From Brugia malayi (taxonomy: Eukaryota > Nematoda > Chromadorea > Rhabditida > Onchocercidae), in assembly GCF_000002995.4 (NCBI RefSeq), contig NW_025062475.1, forward strand, positions 124,001-188,000: 64,000 nucleotides of DNA, read 5' to 3'. This document shows, piece by piece, positions 28,519 through 49,520 of the stretch (its first letter is position 1; each line of letters begins with the position of its first letter). The translations under genes were made by a program, and so were the position numbers. The notes below the pieces were generated by a model. It did no database searches and was not told the DNA's origin. It worked only from the letters and a program-made list of their open reading frames with translations.

Positions 28519-29242
28519 CACTCACTCGATCATATGCAAATATCAACAATGCTTTAGAAATTCATACAATTATCATTTTTATTTATTTATATAAATATTT
28601 TCCTATTTAACTTTTTTTTTTTTTTTTTTTTTTTTTTGAGATTTTATTATTGATTAGTTATAAATTTAGAATTAATATTTGAATAAATTATTGTTTAAAT
28701 ATGAAGAAATATGTATACAATTTTTTATTTAAAATAAATGTATAAATCATAGAACTATGCTATTTTATTGAAATTTTTAACTTCTTTTTTCTTATTTGTT
28801 TTGTTTTATTTTATTTTGTTTTTCTTTTTTTTTTTTTTTTTTTTGTCTTTTTTTCTGAATAATAAGGAAAAAATGAACTCATAATAGAGTATTAGATGAA
28901 TGAAATATTCTAGAAGATATTTTTAAGAATAACTCTTTTTTTTTCCTTTTTTTTCTGGAAAAAATTTAGCTTTTAGAAAATTTAATTTTATTTAAAAATC
29001 GAATTTCCTTATGCAAATAGCATTCCTAATTGTTATAATTTCTACTAGCAATATTTGGATATAAAAATATGCAAAAAAATTTACATTATTTTTTGCAATA
29101 GCAATGTTATGATTGAATTTCATTTGATATAAAACTGAATATAGTGTTAAATTTATATTTTGTGTTTTTGTTATTTTGCTAAAATGAATGTTTGGTAGTT
29201 TTTTTTATTTTCAGATTTAAGGATTTAAGTTTCATTTTCAGG
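28519..29242. promoter_or_regulatory. Divergent promoter region: PDZ gene / CD36-family gene
   Basis: A 724-bp region between two divergently transcribed start codons, rich in poly-T tracts. It must hold both promoters, but no specific element such as a TATA box can be singled out in such AT-rich sequence. The plus-strand tract ttcattttcag at 29231-29241 is a good acceptor 1 nt before the CD36-family ATG and is probably its trans-splice site. Confidence 0.45.
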
Positions 29243-32200
29243 ATGGATATTAAAATTTCCATTATTGGAGCTTTAGCACTTGGCTCAATATTCATTATTG
29301 TTGGCGTTCTCTCTCTAACTATCGTTCCATTAACGGTAAACAAGGAAGTTATCAAGGTTTATTTATTTATTTTTTAGCATAATCATTTTGTATTCAATAA
29401 CATAAATTAATAAATTGCAAATAAGCAAACAATTAAATAAGCAGATAATATGCTATCTTTATTTATTTCATTATTTTAAATATTTAAAATACTTTTTTAT
29501 ATCTTAATTATTAGATTAGCAAGCTAATAGGAATAATACTTGTTTTCTATGGAATGATTAATGATTAATGATATTTGAAGTGTAGATTTTTTATCATTTG
29601 CAGTTGTTAAGTATATTATTTAATTTAAAATGATAGTAATTGTGAATTAGTGGATTGATTGAATGAAAAAATTATACTTATGACTTTTTAAAGTAACTTC
29701 AATTACAAATAATCTCTCATATTCTAAGCATTAAAAAAAAAAAAAAAAGTTTTTTCTTTTTCTTTTATTTTAGCATTTTTAATTTTAGAATGAACATTTG
29801 GGTTACGATGAAAATGGTACTTATAATGTAATGACTCAGCGTTGGATTGAGCAAAAATATTCAATGAAATTGAAAATATGGACAGTTTCTGTGGCAAATC
29901 CAAATGATATTTCAAAAGGAAGCTATCCTGTGCTTATTGAAAAAGGACCATATGCTTACACGTTAGTTATTTGTGTGCAATTTATTTATTTATTTATTTT
30001 TTTGATGTTTAATATAATTTTTTCTTTTTTGCTTTTGATTATTTCCATTAGCTAACTTGGATATTTGATGAATTGATAAGTAAAAATTGTACACCTCTCT
30101 CTCTCTCTCTCTCTCTCTTTTCCTCTCTTTTTTTAAGAAGATAATATCTTTTACAGGGAATATCGGAAGAGAGTAAAGGTAAATTTCATGCATAATAATA
30201 CACGTGTACTGTTTCGTAATCAACGTTATTACATTTACAATAAAAATGAATCATGCGCAAATTGTTATTTAAATGATACGGTTATGATACCAAATATTAT
30301 GTTCCAGGTATGTATGATTTTTAATGATTTTCCTTAATTTATATTTAATTATGGTGAAGATTTATTTCATTGTTATACTAGAAAAAAATATAGAGTAAAA
30401 AGAATGAGAATAGTATTACTAATTGATATTAATTTTATTTCAAAATTTTTCATTTATTAGAAATTTAAGTTCAACTGTTTTTCTTTTTTCAAGTATATAG
30501 CTAATATTGCTGCTAAAAGTGGTCCAATGGTAAGACAAGTGATTAAACTTGCTCTTCAACAATTCAAATATGAAACACCATTCATTAATGTAACTGTGAA
30601 TCAGGTTCTCATTTTCTTTTTATTATTATTATTATTCAACCAATATTTATCTCTTCTAGTTTTAGTAAGGTTACTTAAATAAGTTTGTATGGAAAAAAGA
30701 AAGACAAAAATTTACTGCTAATTCGTAAAAAAAAAAAAAAAAAAGAAGTGAAATTGAAACATTTGAAGGTGAATTTGATAAGATTTTTAATTCAGTAAAA
30801 TATGCGCAAATTAACAGTGAAACAATAATGCTATTAAATGTATATGCAAATTTTAATGCAAATAATTTTTTCTTTTTTATTTTAGATGCTATTTGAAGGA
30901 TATGAAGATCCGTTAATAAGAATGATTTGTGATAACAGCTTAATTCATAATCTATGTATTGCTGCCGGGATTCCAATGCGTGTAAAATTCCTGGTAAATT
31001 TTTTAAATTATTTGATCAATCTATAAGTATGAAAGGTTTTTTTTTTTTCTTTTAATTTGATCTCATTTCTTTTCAATAAAAGTTTAACCTAAATCTCTTC
31101 TAATTACAGTTATAAATGAAGAAAGAAAAACTTCCTGAAATAAAAATTGTATAACTACGTCTGTTATGATGATATATGTGAAATAAGATTGATTATTTTA
31201 AAATTTATAATAAGATAATAAACTAAAAAAAAAAATGTCTTTTTAAACTTAATAAAATAATTGAATGTGTGTGTGTGTGTGTGTGATTATTCTATTCTTA
31301 TTTGTAATGACTGTTTTTTTTTTCTTTTTTTTTTTTTCAGAAAAAAAATTTTAAATCTTTGATAAGTATTTTTTTTTTTTTTTTTTTTTTTTAGGAAAAT
31401 GGTACAGATAATGGTGAATATTTGATTGATACTGGATTAGAAGATAATAGTAAAATTGGTCAAGTATATAAATGGAATGGACAAAATGAAACACCATGGT
31501 GGAGCACTGCACAAGCACGTAAAATTAATGGAACAGATGGAGAACTATTTTCACCATTTTTATCGGAATCTAATAATTTACCCATTTTTATTGGTGATTT
31601 AGGCAGGTAAGATATTTTATACTAATTAATCATCAAATAATTTTATAATTTTTAGAATATTAATCTTGTACAGTACTTTTCATAATTCAAATATGCCTAA
31701 TTCTCCAATGAGTAAGCAAGAAGAGAATGATTTATTTGAGTTAAATTGAGTTGATTATATTTTTGGTTTATTGTGCTTTTATGTTTGATACTTTTAAGAT
31801 TCAAAAAAATATATGTTTTTTAAATTCAATGGATTAGTGTTATGCTCAGTTACTTTTTTTTTTTTTAAAAAAAAAAAAACAATTCATATTTTTTTAAATC
31901 TATTTTTTACTTTTTCTTTTCTTACTGTTTAGTTGGCAAATGACAAAAATTTTTTCTCCATTTAAAATGTTTGATCTAGAATAACTTTTTTTTTTTGAAA
32001 TGATTCATTTAAAAAAAGAAACTAAAACTCTAAAAGGTGAATTTATTTTCTTCATTCGTTGAAAAATTATTAATGTTATTGTAAAAGTTATTGACCTTAC
32101 CTTTAGAACTTTACAATTTTTGATTTGCTTCCTATCCCTCTCCATAATGAATTTTTTGATGTAAATTGAGATTTCTTTAGCATTATTTTACTTTTAGTTT

Positions 32201-34624
32201 CCTTTTTTCTAGTAATGCATAATTTGTTCATACTTTACCTGGCTTAATAGATTACTTTGATAAGTGATTAGTTATCCTTAAGGAAGCATATGTGTGCGAT
32301 ATTTTATTCTTCATCTTAGCTATTTCTTTTATAGATTTTAAATTTTAAAATAAATTACATTTTAAGAAGTGCTAATGAATACGTAGCAATTTGAAGAAGT
32401 TGAATTGATATAGATAAGCAGTAAGTGATAAGAATGAAATCATTCTAAAATTATTCTAAAATATATATGAAATCTTAGGTAAGATATAATGTAGCACTGC
32501 AGCAATAAAGTTATTAAATGTAGTCAGTAATCAATTTAAACAAGGAAAAAATCAATTATTAAAGCAAACAGAGAGTGATTATAGCTTAATGATAATTATA
32601 GGTTTTTTTTTTTTTTATATGTATAACAAAGACTTGAATGCTGATTTGATAAAGAATTGACAACTTATTTTAAACTTTCAAGATATCAGTATCAGTTTAA
32701 ACATATGGTTGGATTATTGATGTGTACTGTAAAGATTAGAAGTAAAATTAAAAGAAATAATAGTAAAGTAAATCAAAGAGTTATTCTACTTCCAAGTAAT
32801 TCGTTTTGATTATTCTATCAGTTATTGTAATTAAACACTTTAAAAAAAAAGGAAAAAAAAGGAAAAAGAAATTTCTTTTACACTAAAATATTAATTATAT
32901 CATATTGATATGTAATATTTGATAAATTAATCTCTAAAAGAATGTTAAAACTATTAAAATTATCATTATTATCATTTACTATCTTTTACCAATGTTTATA
33001 ATTAGTAAAAGGAAGAGAGAATTTAATTAAAATGAAAAATATATTCTATTAGTAGCATTAAAAATAATCATTAAATGACGAATGATAGTTTCTTATCAAA
33101 TGATAATCAAAATTAATTATGAATATTTTTCAATTAAAAGTTCTTTTTTTTTTCCTCACAATTTCAATGACCATTAACTCTTTTTTTCTGAACACATTTT
33201 TTATGATACATTACTTAACCGAATTTTTGAATTTAATAGCTTTTGATATATTTCTATTAATGCTACTATTACATCTAAATATATTTAAACCATTGTAAGT
33301 TTACTTATTCTTTAATATCTGGTAGAAAATTTTATTCAAAACAGTTGAAATTTTGCATATGATTCACTTTGATTATGAAAATTGGGGAAAAAAAAAAGTT
33401 ATTTCTTATCCTGGAAATATTTGTTGATGAGAATTAAAGAAACAACTATAAATTTTGAATTTTAATATGCATATATATGTATAATTTTGATTTCATTCAT
33501 TTTAATATGATATTCAAGAATTATAAAAACTTTCTTCTTCCTAATATTTAAGATGAAAATTGATCATTTTTAAATTTTGCTCTTCAATTTTTGTTTTTTA
33601 CCTTTTCAAATAAGACTTAATGAGCGGAATCATTAATATTCTTGTAAAGTTTTGATTTATAACTTTTTTTTTGATAGCATTATTAACTTTTACTTTTTTA
33701 ATTTTTTTTAACTTTCAAATTTGAAAATACAGGAGTACGATGAATTAGATTGATGTAGTTACGGCAATAAATGATTGATGCTATTCTTTTGGAATTTTTT
33801 CTCAAATTAAATTTGTCATTTGTTTCTTCTAAAAAGAAAGCGAAGTATCTTTGTCTCTTCTCATTCGTATACTGCAGTAATTTCAAACGTAGTAATTTCT
33901 TCGTTAATCTTTGATCTTTATCTATTTTTGTTAATACAATTAATTAAATAGCATAACTGTATTAAGAAAGGAAAAAAGGAAGCGCAACATATTTGATTTT
34001 TAAAAATTTAATAACATAAATTTTACAGACAAAAGAGATATCTTTGCTACTTTCCTTCTTTTTTCTTTTTTAGTGATATTAATTTCGAATTATTTCATTT
34101 AAAATGAACAAACTATGAATTGAAAAGAATTTATTTTTGTCTCTTTTTTGTATTTGTTTGTTTGGTAAAATGTAAATGGCTTCAAGTAAAAAAAAAAAGA
34201 AAGAAAAATGCCTAGTTAGAAGATTAAAAAGTTAAAATGATCATTTTAAATTAGATAATGAAAGATTAATGAATGAGATTGAGAAGGATATTGAAAAGAA
34301 AATGAAAAATCATTAATTCTTGATAGGCAAATTTCTTTTTTTTTTTTCTGATCTGTTAACATTTTTTTTTCTTTATTTTCTAGTTAATTAACTAATGAAA
34401 TAGAAAAAAAAAAATGTATATATATTTTAAATTTAACTTCCAATTTTTTTTTTTTTCATTTAAATTTATAAAACAAGCAATTTCGTTTTCGTTTTCGTTT
34501 TTTTTTTTTTTTTGTTTTAATTGTTAGATTAAAAAGAAAAAGAAAAAAATTAAGTGTGAGAAATTTTTTATTGAATATAATAGATCATTTCGTTTCATTC
34601 AATCATTCTCTTTCTCTCTTTTTT

Positions 34625-34665
<41 letters not shown>

Positions 34666-37192
34666 ATTCATCAGTAAAGCATATCGATTTTTATATTTAG
34701 AAATGAAATAATTAAACCTAACATTCCATTCATCCATCAGTATCAACCTCTATCGCACAACAATCCTCATTTGTGGGCCTTATATAGCGCTCCCGTGGCC
34801 TAATGGATAAGGCGTTGGTCTCCTAAGCCAGCAAAAATAGAAAGAGTCAACCAACGATGGGGGTTCAAGTCCCCCCGGGAGCCTAACGTTTTCTTCTTTA
34901 TATACCTATTTTTATAAGTTATTAATATCTCTTCTCCTCTAAAAATATTAATTTAAAAAAAAAAAAAAAAAAAAAAATTATCCTATAAAGTAAACAAATT
35001 TATTTCATATGTTTCTCAATTAATTAAGATAAAATAATATGCATAAGATAAGTTAAAAAGAATAGGAGGATATGTAGCAGTAACATTGTAAAGTAAATTT
35101 TTAGAAATTGTGTAAAATTTAGAAATTTTAATTGTATTTACTTATAGTAGTATAAAAAATCTTTCTCTCTTCCTTTTTTCTTCCCTCTCTCTCTTTCTCT
35201 CTATTCCTTTTCATTTAAGATCTCTGTCTTTCATTCATATTTAATAATTTTAGTAGTTCAATTTAATATTACCATCAGAAAATGTTTTACGATCAAAAAA
35301 AAAAAAAGGGAATTTGTAGTACAATTAAGTGGATTTCTTATTGCAATACAAGTTTTTTTATTAAATTATTGGTTGTTATTTGGTTCGTTTTAGAATTTTA
35401 AATTTTATAATTTTCAAACTTGATAAATGAACCATTTTTCAAATGAAAAAAAGTAATGAATTCAACTTTAAATGAATTCAATCTTATCTCAGGTGACTCT
35501 TTTTCAGCTTTATAATTTCAGCTTTTAGTTTCTATTTTAATTTATTTTAAATGACTTATTCTTTTCTTAATGCTACCAATATTGCAGTAATATTTTGCTC
35601 TTCTAATTCGAGTAGTTTGAATTTAGTGCATTTTGATTTATGATATTTCTAGAAATTCAAATTTTAATAGTGAATTTATTTGGTAAAATAAAGCATTGAT
35701 CAGATCTTTACAAAAATTAATTCAAATATTTGAAAAGAATAGAGAGAGAGAGAGATAATTTTAGATCAGTTTACCTGGATTATGATGGAATGGTGACACA
35801 TGGACGAATACCATCATATCGTTTTGTGATTCCGTCAACAGTTTATAATCCATTTTTGCCCGAAAATAAAGGATTTTGTAGTCGTGAAACACCTCGCTAT
35901 TTCAGTAATGATATACAACCTGGTTAGTTTCCTATCAGAAATTAAAATTTATTAATTAAAAAAGAAAAAATGAACTAATTCTAATTAAGCTATCAAACAA
36001 AAAGTTTTAATTTCGATGTTTGAAATGAAATGTTGCGTACATTCAGACATTTAAATTCATGAATTCTTAAATTCACTTACATAACTTTGATTTTCATTTT
36101 TTTTTTTTAGAAGGATGCTTACCTGCTGGTATGTTTGATATTGGTCGTACAAAAATTGGTTCTCCACATATCTATCTATCTGGTGTTCATTTTTATCAGT
36201 CACCTCCACAGATTTATCAAAATTTCACCGGTTTCCGGCATCCGGATAACAGCGACGCAACATATATTGACATTGAACCGGTCAGTTTGTTTTGTTTTGT
36301 ATTTTAAATGCTTAAAATATCAAATTTAAATAGATGCTTGAATTTGAATTTTGTTCTGGAAAAGGAAAAAAAAAAACTTAAACTTTCGAAAATTTCAATA
36401 AAAATTATGATTTAAATTTTTATAATCACAAAAAAAATTTCTTTCTTTTTAATGATAAATTTAGAAAAGATTTAGACATTCGATGTAAATAATTTGCATT
36501 TTATTGATTGCAGTATACTGGTGTTGTTGTGAGTGCATTTGGAGCTTCTCAAATTAATATTGGAATGATCAGTGGCAATTCATAGTTTGTTTTTTTTTCT
36601 TCGTTATCTTATAAATTTTTAATCAAATTAACGAATGAATTAAAATGAATAGCTAAGGAACAATATCGTGAAATTTCTTTTTCCGAAAATAATAATTTGA
36701 AGTTTTTGTATAGTTTTATCATTGGCAGAATTGCATTGAATTGATATTTTGTGGATAATTTGAACTTTGTTAGCAATGATTAAGAAATTGCATAAATTAG
36801 TTAAAATTAAGGTCAAATTCGAAGTTATGCAATGAAATGAATGTAACATTATTTGATTTTTGTATTAAATTATTTATAACAAGTGTGAAATTTAATTTGC
36901 TAAATATTTTTTTTTTTTTAAACTTTAAAAAAACTAACTATTCTTTTTAGCTTGCTTAGTGAAATGCCAAGTATGATTGTACCTGTACTATGGATGAACG
37001 AATTGATAAATTTAGATGACGAGACAAGAAAAGATTTAGAAAAAGTTGTGCTTGTGCCACGAGGAGTAAGTTGTGATTTTAATTTATTGAAATGTTGACA
37101 GTTTAGCAAATGGATGGATTAATGAGGAATGGTTCGATGATGAGAATGATCGAAAGCCTATGATGTTTCATCTCTATAAAACTTTGATTGAC

Positions 37193-37224
<32 letters not shown>

Positions 37225-37858
37225 TATTACTATTATCATTATCATTGTTATTATTATTAATGATAATACGGTTAAAATTAAAATAATTAGATAATTTATG
37301 AATGTTTAATCGTATTTTAGGCACGCATTCTTGGTATTTTACTGATAGGCTTAGGCTTACTTCTTTGGACAATTTTCTTGATAATCTCATTGAGAAATAT
37401 GTACTTAAGAGTAAGTTCTTTATTTTATTTTATTTTTTTTTTTTTAATTTCTTGGCAAATTTTTATTAATCTTATAAAACATTATCAATTTTCAAAAGCA
37501 TAGTACTTTGGTTTTAAATATTTTTTTTTTTTATTCGGAAAATATTTACATTTAAAAAAAAAGAAGAAAAATATAATACTTTGGTACAACTCATGTAATT
37601 TTAATTACGCTGGAGTTTTTGCTTTTCTTTTTTTTAAAAAAAGGGAATTTAACCTTTAATTCGATGAAAAAGCAGTAAGAAAGATTGAGAAGAATGATTA
37701 TTAAGTGAGAAGAAAGTTGAGAAATACAAACTTTTGAAAAATGTAGGGATTAAACTTTGAATTGGTTGAAAAAGTTAATTAATTAATTAATATTTAGTGT
37801 GTTTTAGAGGAAAGATGATGACGAAGCACATCTAATTGACGATAATGTGGAAAACTGA
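29243..37858 (+). CDS. CD36/LIMP-2 family class B scavenger receptor
   Basis: Twelve exons (about 29243-29356, 29790-29962, 30158-30308, 30495-30604, 30886-30991, 31395-31606, 35765-35921, 36111-36281, 36514-36583, 36950-37066, 37321-37411 and 37808-37858) give about 505 residues, the usual family size. An N-terminal TM (ISIIGALALGSIFIIVGVL) is followed by the large luminal/ectodomain with family blocks: YPVLIEKGPYAYT, TPWWSTAQARKINGTDG, RSVYLDYDG, LPENKGFCSRE, PHIYLSGVHFYQSPP, YIDIEPYTGVVVSAFGASQINI and MPSMIVPVLWMNE. A C-terminal TM (ILGILLIGLGLLLWTIFLII) and a short tail RKDDDEAHLIDDNVEN follow. DEAHLI fits the [DE]xxxL[LI] sorting motif, as in the LIMP-2 tail, so lysosomal residence is inferred. 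Several NxT/NxS glycosylation sites are present. Family members bind lipids, lipoproteins or lysosomal enzymes. The 4.2 kb intron 6 contains a tRNA gene on the same strand. Confidence 0.93.
34789..34883 (+). tRNA. tRNA-Arg (anticodon CCT) with a 23-nt intron
   Basis: The acceptor stem pairs GCTCCCG with CGGGAGC, the D stem GCCT with AGGC, and the T stem GGGGG with CCCCC around TTCAAGT. The anticodon stem TTGGT pairs with ACCAA once a 23-nt intron (about 34826-34848) is removed from the canonical 37/38 position. Loop CTCCTAA gives anticodon CCT at 34822-34824. The intron begins AGCCAG, and GCCAG could also pair (with G-U wobbles) with TTGGT. A TTTT Pol III terminator follows near 34890. The gene is nested in intron 6 of the CD36-family gene on the same strand. 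Confidence 0.92.
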
Positions 37859-39966
37859 AGCAAATGAAAGGTAATTCTTTTTTGAATGAACGAATTACGA
37901 ATTTATTTTGTTTTTTGTCAATGGTAATTTAAAAATATAGCTATCATTCAGATTTCTGATGTTTTTTTTTTACAGATTCATTTGATTAAAATACTTATTT
38001 TAAACATTGTAAAAAGAAATATGTATGTATTTATGTATAAATATTTGAGATTAGAGTTGTCCGAAAGTATTTTTGTATAATCTAAAATTTGTAAATTGCT
38101 TACTAGAATTGAATTTTTATACATTCCGTGCATCTTTAGATATATTTACATTAGAAGTAGATTTTATAATGCAAAATGTTTGATTGTATCTATCAGAATA
38201 ATTAATCGCTATTGATAGCTTTCAAATACAATTACGACTTTCATTTATTATTAATTACATTGATAATTATTTCAAGTATTCTTACCTGTAATGAAAAAAA
38301 GAGAAAAAAAAAAGAGCTATGATAAAAATAAGTTAATAATAAAACTTATTAAGATAAAATAGACTGGTAATATATCTCATACTTAATCAGTATTATAATT
38401 TTAATTTAAAAAAAAGTGACGAATTTCACCTAGAAGTTTTAAAATAAAATGAATATTATTATCATATTGTTGTATATATTAAATTAAAAATGAATTATGA
38501 TGAAGAAAGGAATTATAAAAGATATATTTAAAAATTTTTCTCTGCCTTTTTTTTCTTTTTTCTTCAAAGAAAGTCGAAAGAGTATTTTTAAGCTATTATT
38601 TTCTATTTTGTTAAATTTACGAGGACATGCTTTTTGATTTTATTTGGCTTTATACTTTTGCAATTTTTTAACAAATATAAATATTTTATTTTTTGAAGCT
38701 TTTCAATTAAAATTCAAATTTCAGTCATATAAAATTTCTATTTCATAAAGAATATACGAAGATTGCATACCACAATGGCTGCAAACTATCTTAAGAATTA
38801 TTGGAGAAGTCTGTAGAATTTGTAAGAGAGAAATTTAAAATCTATAAAGAGAGAGAAATTTAAGATCTATAAAAGAGAGAAATTTAAAATCTATAAAAGA
38901 GAGAGAGGAAAATCTGTAAAAGAGAAAGAAGTTTAAAATCTATAAAAGAGAGAGAAATTTAAGATCTATAAAAGAGAGAAATTTAAAATCTATAAAAGAA
39001 AGAGAGGAAAATCTGTGAGTTATTATTCATTATCAATCTCATATCATTGAGTACAATCATACTGTAAATGCTACCATCGTTTGGAAAGAAAATGATAAAT
39101 GATTTTATCATGATTTTTATCAGTGTTAATCATAATATCATAAAAAGTATTCGTACATGAGCAATAATATACATTTTTGTTTCAATTTTCGAACATATCC
39201 CATACCTTCAAATATAATACCGGAAAATTTGGTAATTAATTACATTCACATAAAATTATTTCAATTTATCTTCGCAATCTGTGTTAAAATTTAATAGAAT
39301 TTGTTTATAACATATTATATTTAGTACGATATTAACGAAATTTCATCCCTTTGCTAAATTTCATTCTAAAAAATTTTCATTTTGCAAAAATATATTTCAT
39401 ATTTATTAAACAATTATGAACGACCGTCATTGTTACTATTATTTGATTCGGAATTTGATGAGCAGAATAGCTTGAAATTTAATATATGGTGCACTTCAAT
39501 ATGTTTAAATGTAAAAGCAATGCTTTATGGTGGGTGGTTTTTTTTTTTTTTTTTTTTCCTGAATGCTTTTTCTTTCCTGTATGTTTAAAAAATTGTCATT
39601 CGGAATGCATGGAATCAGAGTATTTGAAATATTATCAGATGATATTTGATAATGATTTGTGGTCTCTGAATTTGGAAATTTTTATTTTAATATAAATTTC
39701 AACAGTTCAACAAAATATCATAACAATACCCGTAAAGAGAATATTAGAATTATTAGGATGACAGGTGGTTTACAGAGGTGGTTAACCATAAATCGAAGAT
39801 TATCAACCAAAAATTTAAGTTAATACATTTCTAAAAACAATACTAAAAATGGTAAAGCAGCAGATAGAAAACAGAAGTAGAAATTTACGATATATATTAG
39901 AAAATTTAAACTTCTAGCAACTAACCCTAAAATTCTAAGCTGAATCTCTGGCCTGCTCTCTACGGG
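37859..39966. other. Intergenic region between convergent CD36-family and POLR3B genes
   Basis: About 2.1 kb containing the 3' UTRs of both genes and a degenerate tandem repeat at about 38818-39020. Short open frames around 39380-39695 look like chance frames without splice or family support. Confidence 0.6.
38818..39020. repeat. Degenerate tandem repeat, unit about 25-27 bp
   Basis: About eight imperfect copies of a unit resembling TTTAAAATCTATAAAAGAGA with variable AG length (one to three GA steps) and G/A substitutions. It lies about 1 kb downstream of the CD36-family stop codon. Confidence 0.88.
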
Positions 39967-47548
<7,582 letters not shown>

Positions 47549-48156
47549 TTTCAATTACTTCAATATGACTGCTAATTAATTCATCTGTAGCGTTTAGCAC
47601 ATAACTAATAACATTTCATTTTATATTACTTGTTTATTTTAAATTAATTAACTTCAGATTAATAAAATAAAAAAATCAATCTAAAAATTAACCTAAAGAT
47701 TAAATTAATTAACAAAATAAAAAAAAAAAACCTAACCCAATCCAAAAACAGAAAACTGAAAATTCACCACTCCATTTTCATAGGGTGGGAAGAGAAGAAG
47801 CACCGCCCACAATTCTCAGACCACCATACCAAAGGATTGCATAAAGGTGACGCTATGCAATTGTTGCATCACTACTGTATGTGTTTGTTTTCCGCATCAC
47901 TCTATTATCACATTTCTCAGTAATTCGTCATTTGAAGTAATGTGCATTAGTATACTTATAAATGTTTTTTTTTTTTTTTTTTTACTTAAGTATGTGATAA
48001 TAATAATAATAAAAAGGAAGACGGAAATTTATATGTTTGTTTGTATATTTTTTTATTAATTATTAAAGTAATAATTAATGATATTCTTTGTTATTAACAA
48101 AATATCAATTTAATATAATAATAATGTATGAATTTGATATAATTCATACATTATTA
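47549..48156. other. Spacer between RING-H2 gene and POLR3B (same strand)
   Basis: 608 bp separating two minus-strand genes. Candidate acceptors (ctacag, ttagcag, ttgaag) occur just upstream of the POLR3B ATG, so trans-splicing from a shared transcript is possible. A short GC-richer patch lies at about 47765-47890, with no recognisable gene. Confidence 0.4.
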
Positions 48157-49507
48157 TTAGCATAAATATTTTTTTTTCTTATCTTTTCTCTTTCGTTTTT
48201 GCCAATTATTTATTTTAGTCGAATTGAATTCACATTTTTGACAACCATTTCGATTTTGACGCATTTCTTGCACACATTCTGGATGCATTGCATGAGCACA
48301 TGTTAACATTATCACATCCTTTAGTAAATTATACTTTATCAAAATTTATTAAATGAATAAATTTTTGAAGTGTTTGATTAATGTAATTTCATTTCATTGA
48401 ATAATATTTGATGATGAGAGAGATAGAAAAATCATTCCATTTTTATTCTTTATTGTTTAATAACATTTCATACTTTTAGTAAATATATCTAAAGATACTA
48501 TACATAATTCATATAACAATAATATTTACCTTCCCAGAAGGAATCAAAAAAAAAAGTTTATTAAATCAAAAAAAGCTTTTTTTTTTTTTTTTAAATTAAC
48601 ATAGAGTGCTTAAATTTATAATGTCTTTGAACTGCATTTTTCTTTTAAAAATAAGCCTTCTAATAATGAAATAAAATTAATTCCTTCCTATAAATATATT
48701 TCATTTAATTTTATATCAAATACTCAAACATTAAAATTCCCTAACTTCATGTAATCCATTAAGCGGTCGATCACATAAAGAACAATTACCATTTCGTGAT
48801 AAATATTGATGCCATAACCATAATCGAATTGAACATTTTCTTACTTTTGTTTCTTCATACGTACGTATTTTCTACAAAAAGAAAAAGAAAAATAGAATTC
48901 TTTCATTTTCTGAAATGGAAAATTATTTATTTATTTATTTTTTTCTTCATTGTATTATATACGATAATTCTTAAGTTGAAATGAAGAATAATAAACAAAT
49001 TGCTTATTTTTATTAGAAAATGCTAATAACCTGCGCAAAAATTATCGGTTCAAATGAATTCATTAGCAGAGTGATTTGCTTATTTGAATTGTTCGATTCT
49101 ACAAATATTATCAGTTCGAAATGTTTAACAGTAACTTATTGCATAGTGTTTAATTTATGCATTTGTAAATGATTTTAAACTATCAATGAAATTTTGTAGA
49201 ATTTAACTTTTTAACCGGATAAAATTTTATATATATATATATATTTTACTATTTATCAATTGAATTCGGAAAATTTTACGGCTTTATAAAAGCCTCAATT
49301 GAATTCGGAAAATTTTACGAAAAAAATAGTACCAGAAGAAGTTTTTACGTCTACTTTCTCCTGCAGTACAGAATTTTTTATTCCCAGTAATTGAAGACGT
49401 TGTTCAAGTATTCTACTTGCTTCCAAATCCCCTACATTTGTATGCAATTTTACTTCTAGCGAGCCATAAAGTTCCTTAGCTGGTTGACAATTTGGCACAG
49501 TAAACAT
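48157..49507 (-). CDS. Small RING-H2 finger protein
   Basis: Three exons at 49507-49319 (or from the acceptor at 49520), 48871-48746 and 48318-48157 join in phase 0 to about 158 residues. The N-terminal part looks helical (VGDLEASRILEQRLQLLG). The middle exon has KIRTYEETKVRKCSIRLWLW. The C-terminal half has CSLC, then 15 residues, then CAHAMHPEC and CQKC, a C3H2C3 ligand pattern typical of RING-H2 fingers. It ends in a lysine-rich tail (KRKRKDKKKK). RING fingers usually recruit E2 ubiquitin-conjugating enzymes, but similar C-terminal RINGs occur in Vps11/Vps18/Vps41-type tethering proteins. The short length could also mean that upstream exons were missed. No orthologue is recognised. A 25-bp direct duplication overlaps the first splice donor. 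Confidence 0.55.
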
Positions 49508-49520
49508 ATTATTATGACGT

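Noticed and set aside
34812..34854. Reading tRNA-Arg(CCT) as intronless with a long variable arm
   Set aside because: The anticodon stem can pair with GCCAG, but the variable loop would then be about 26 nt with no stable stem, unlike tRNA-Arg; a 37/38 intron fits all arms.
39382..39695. Two overlapping plus-strand frames of about 68 codons
   Set aside because: They pass through poly-T, lack splice or domain support and lie in a convergent intergenic gap.
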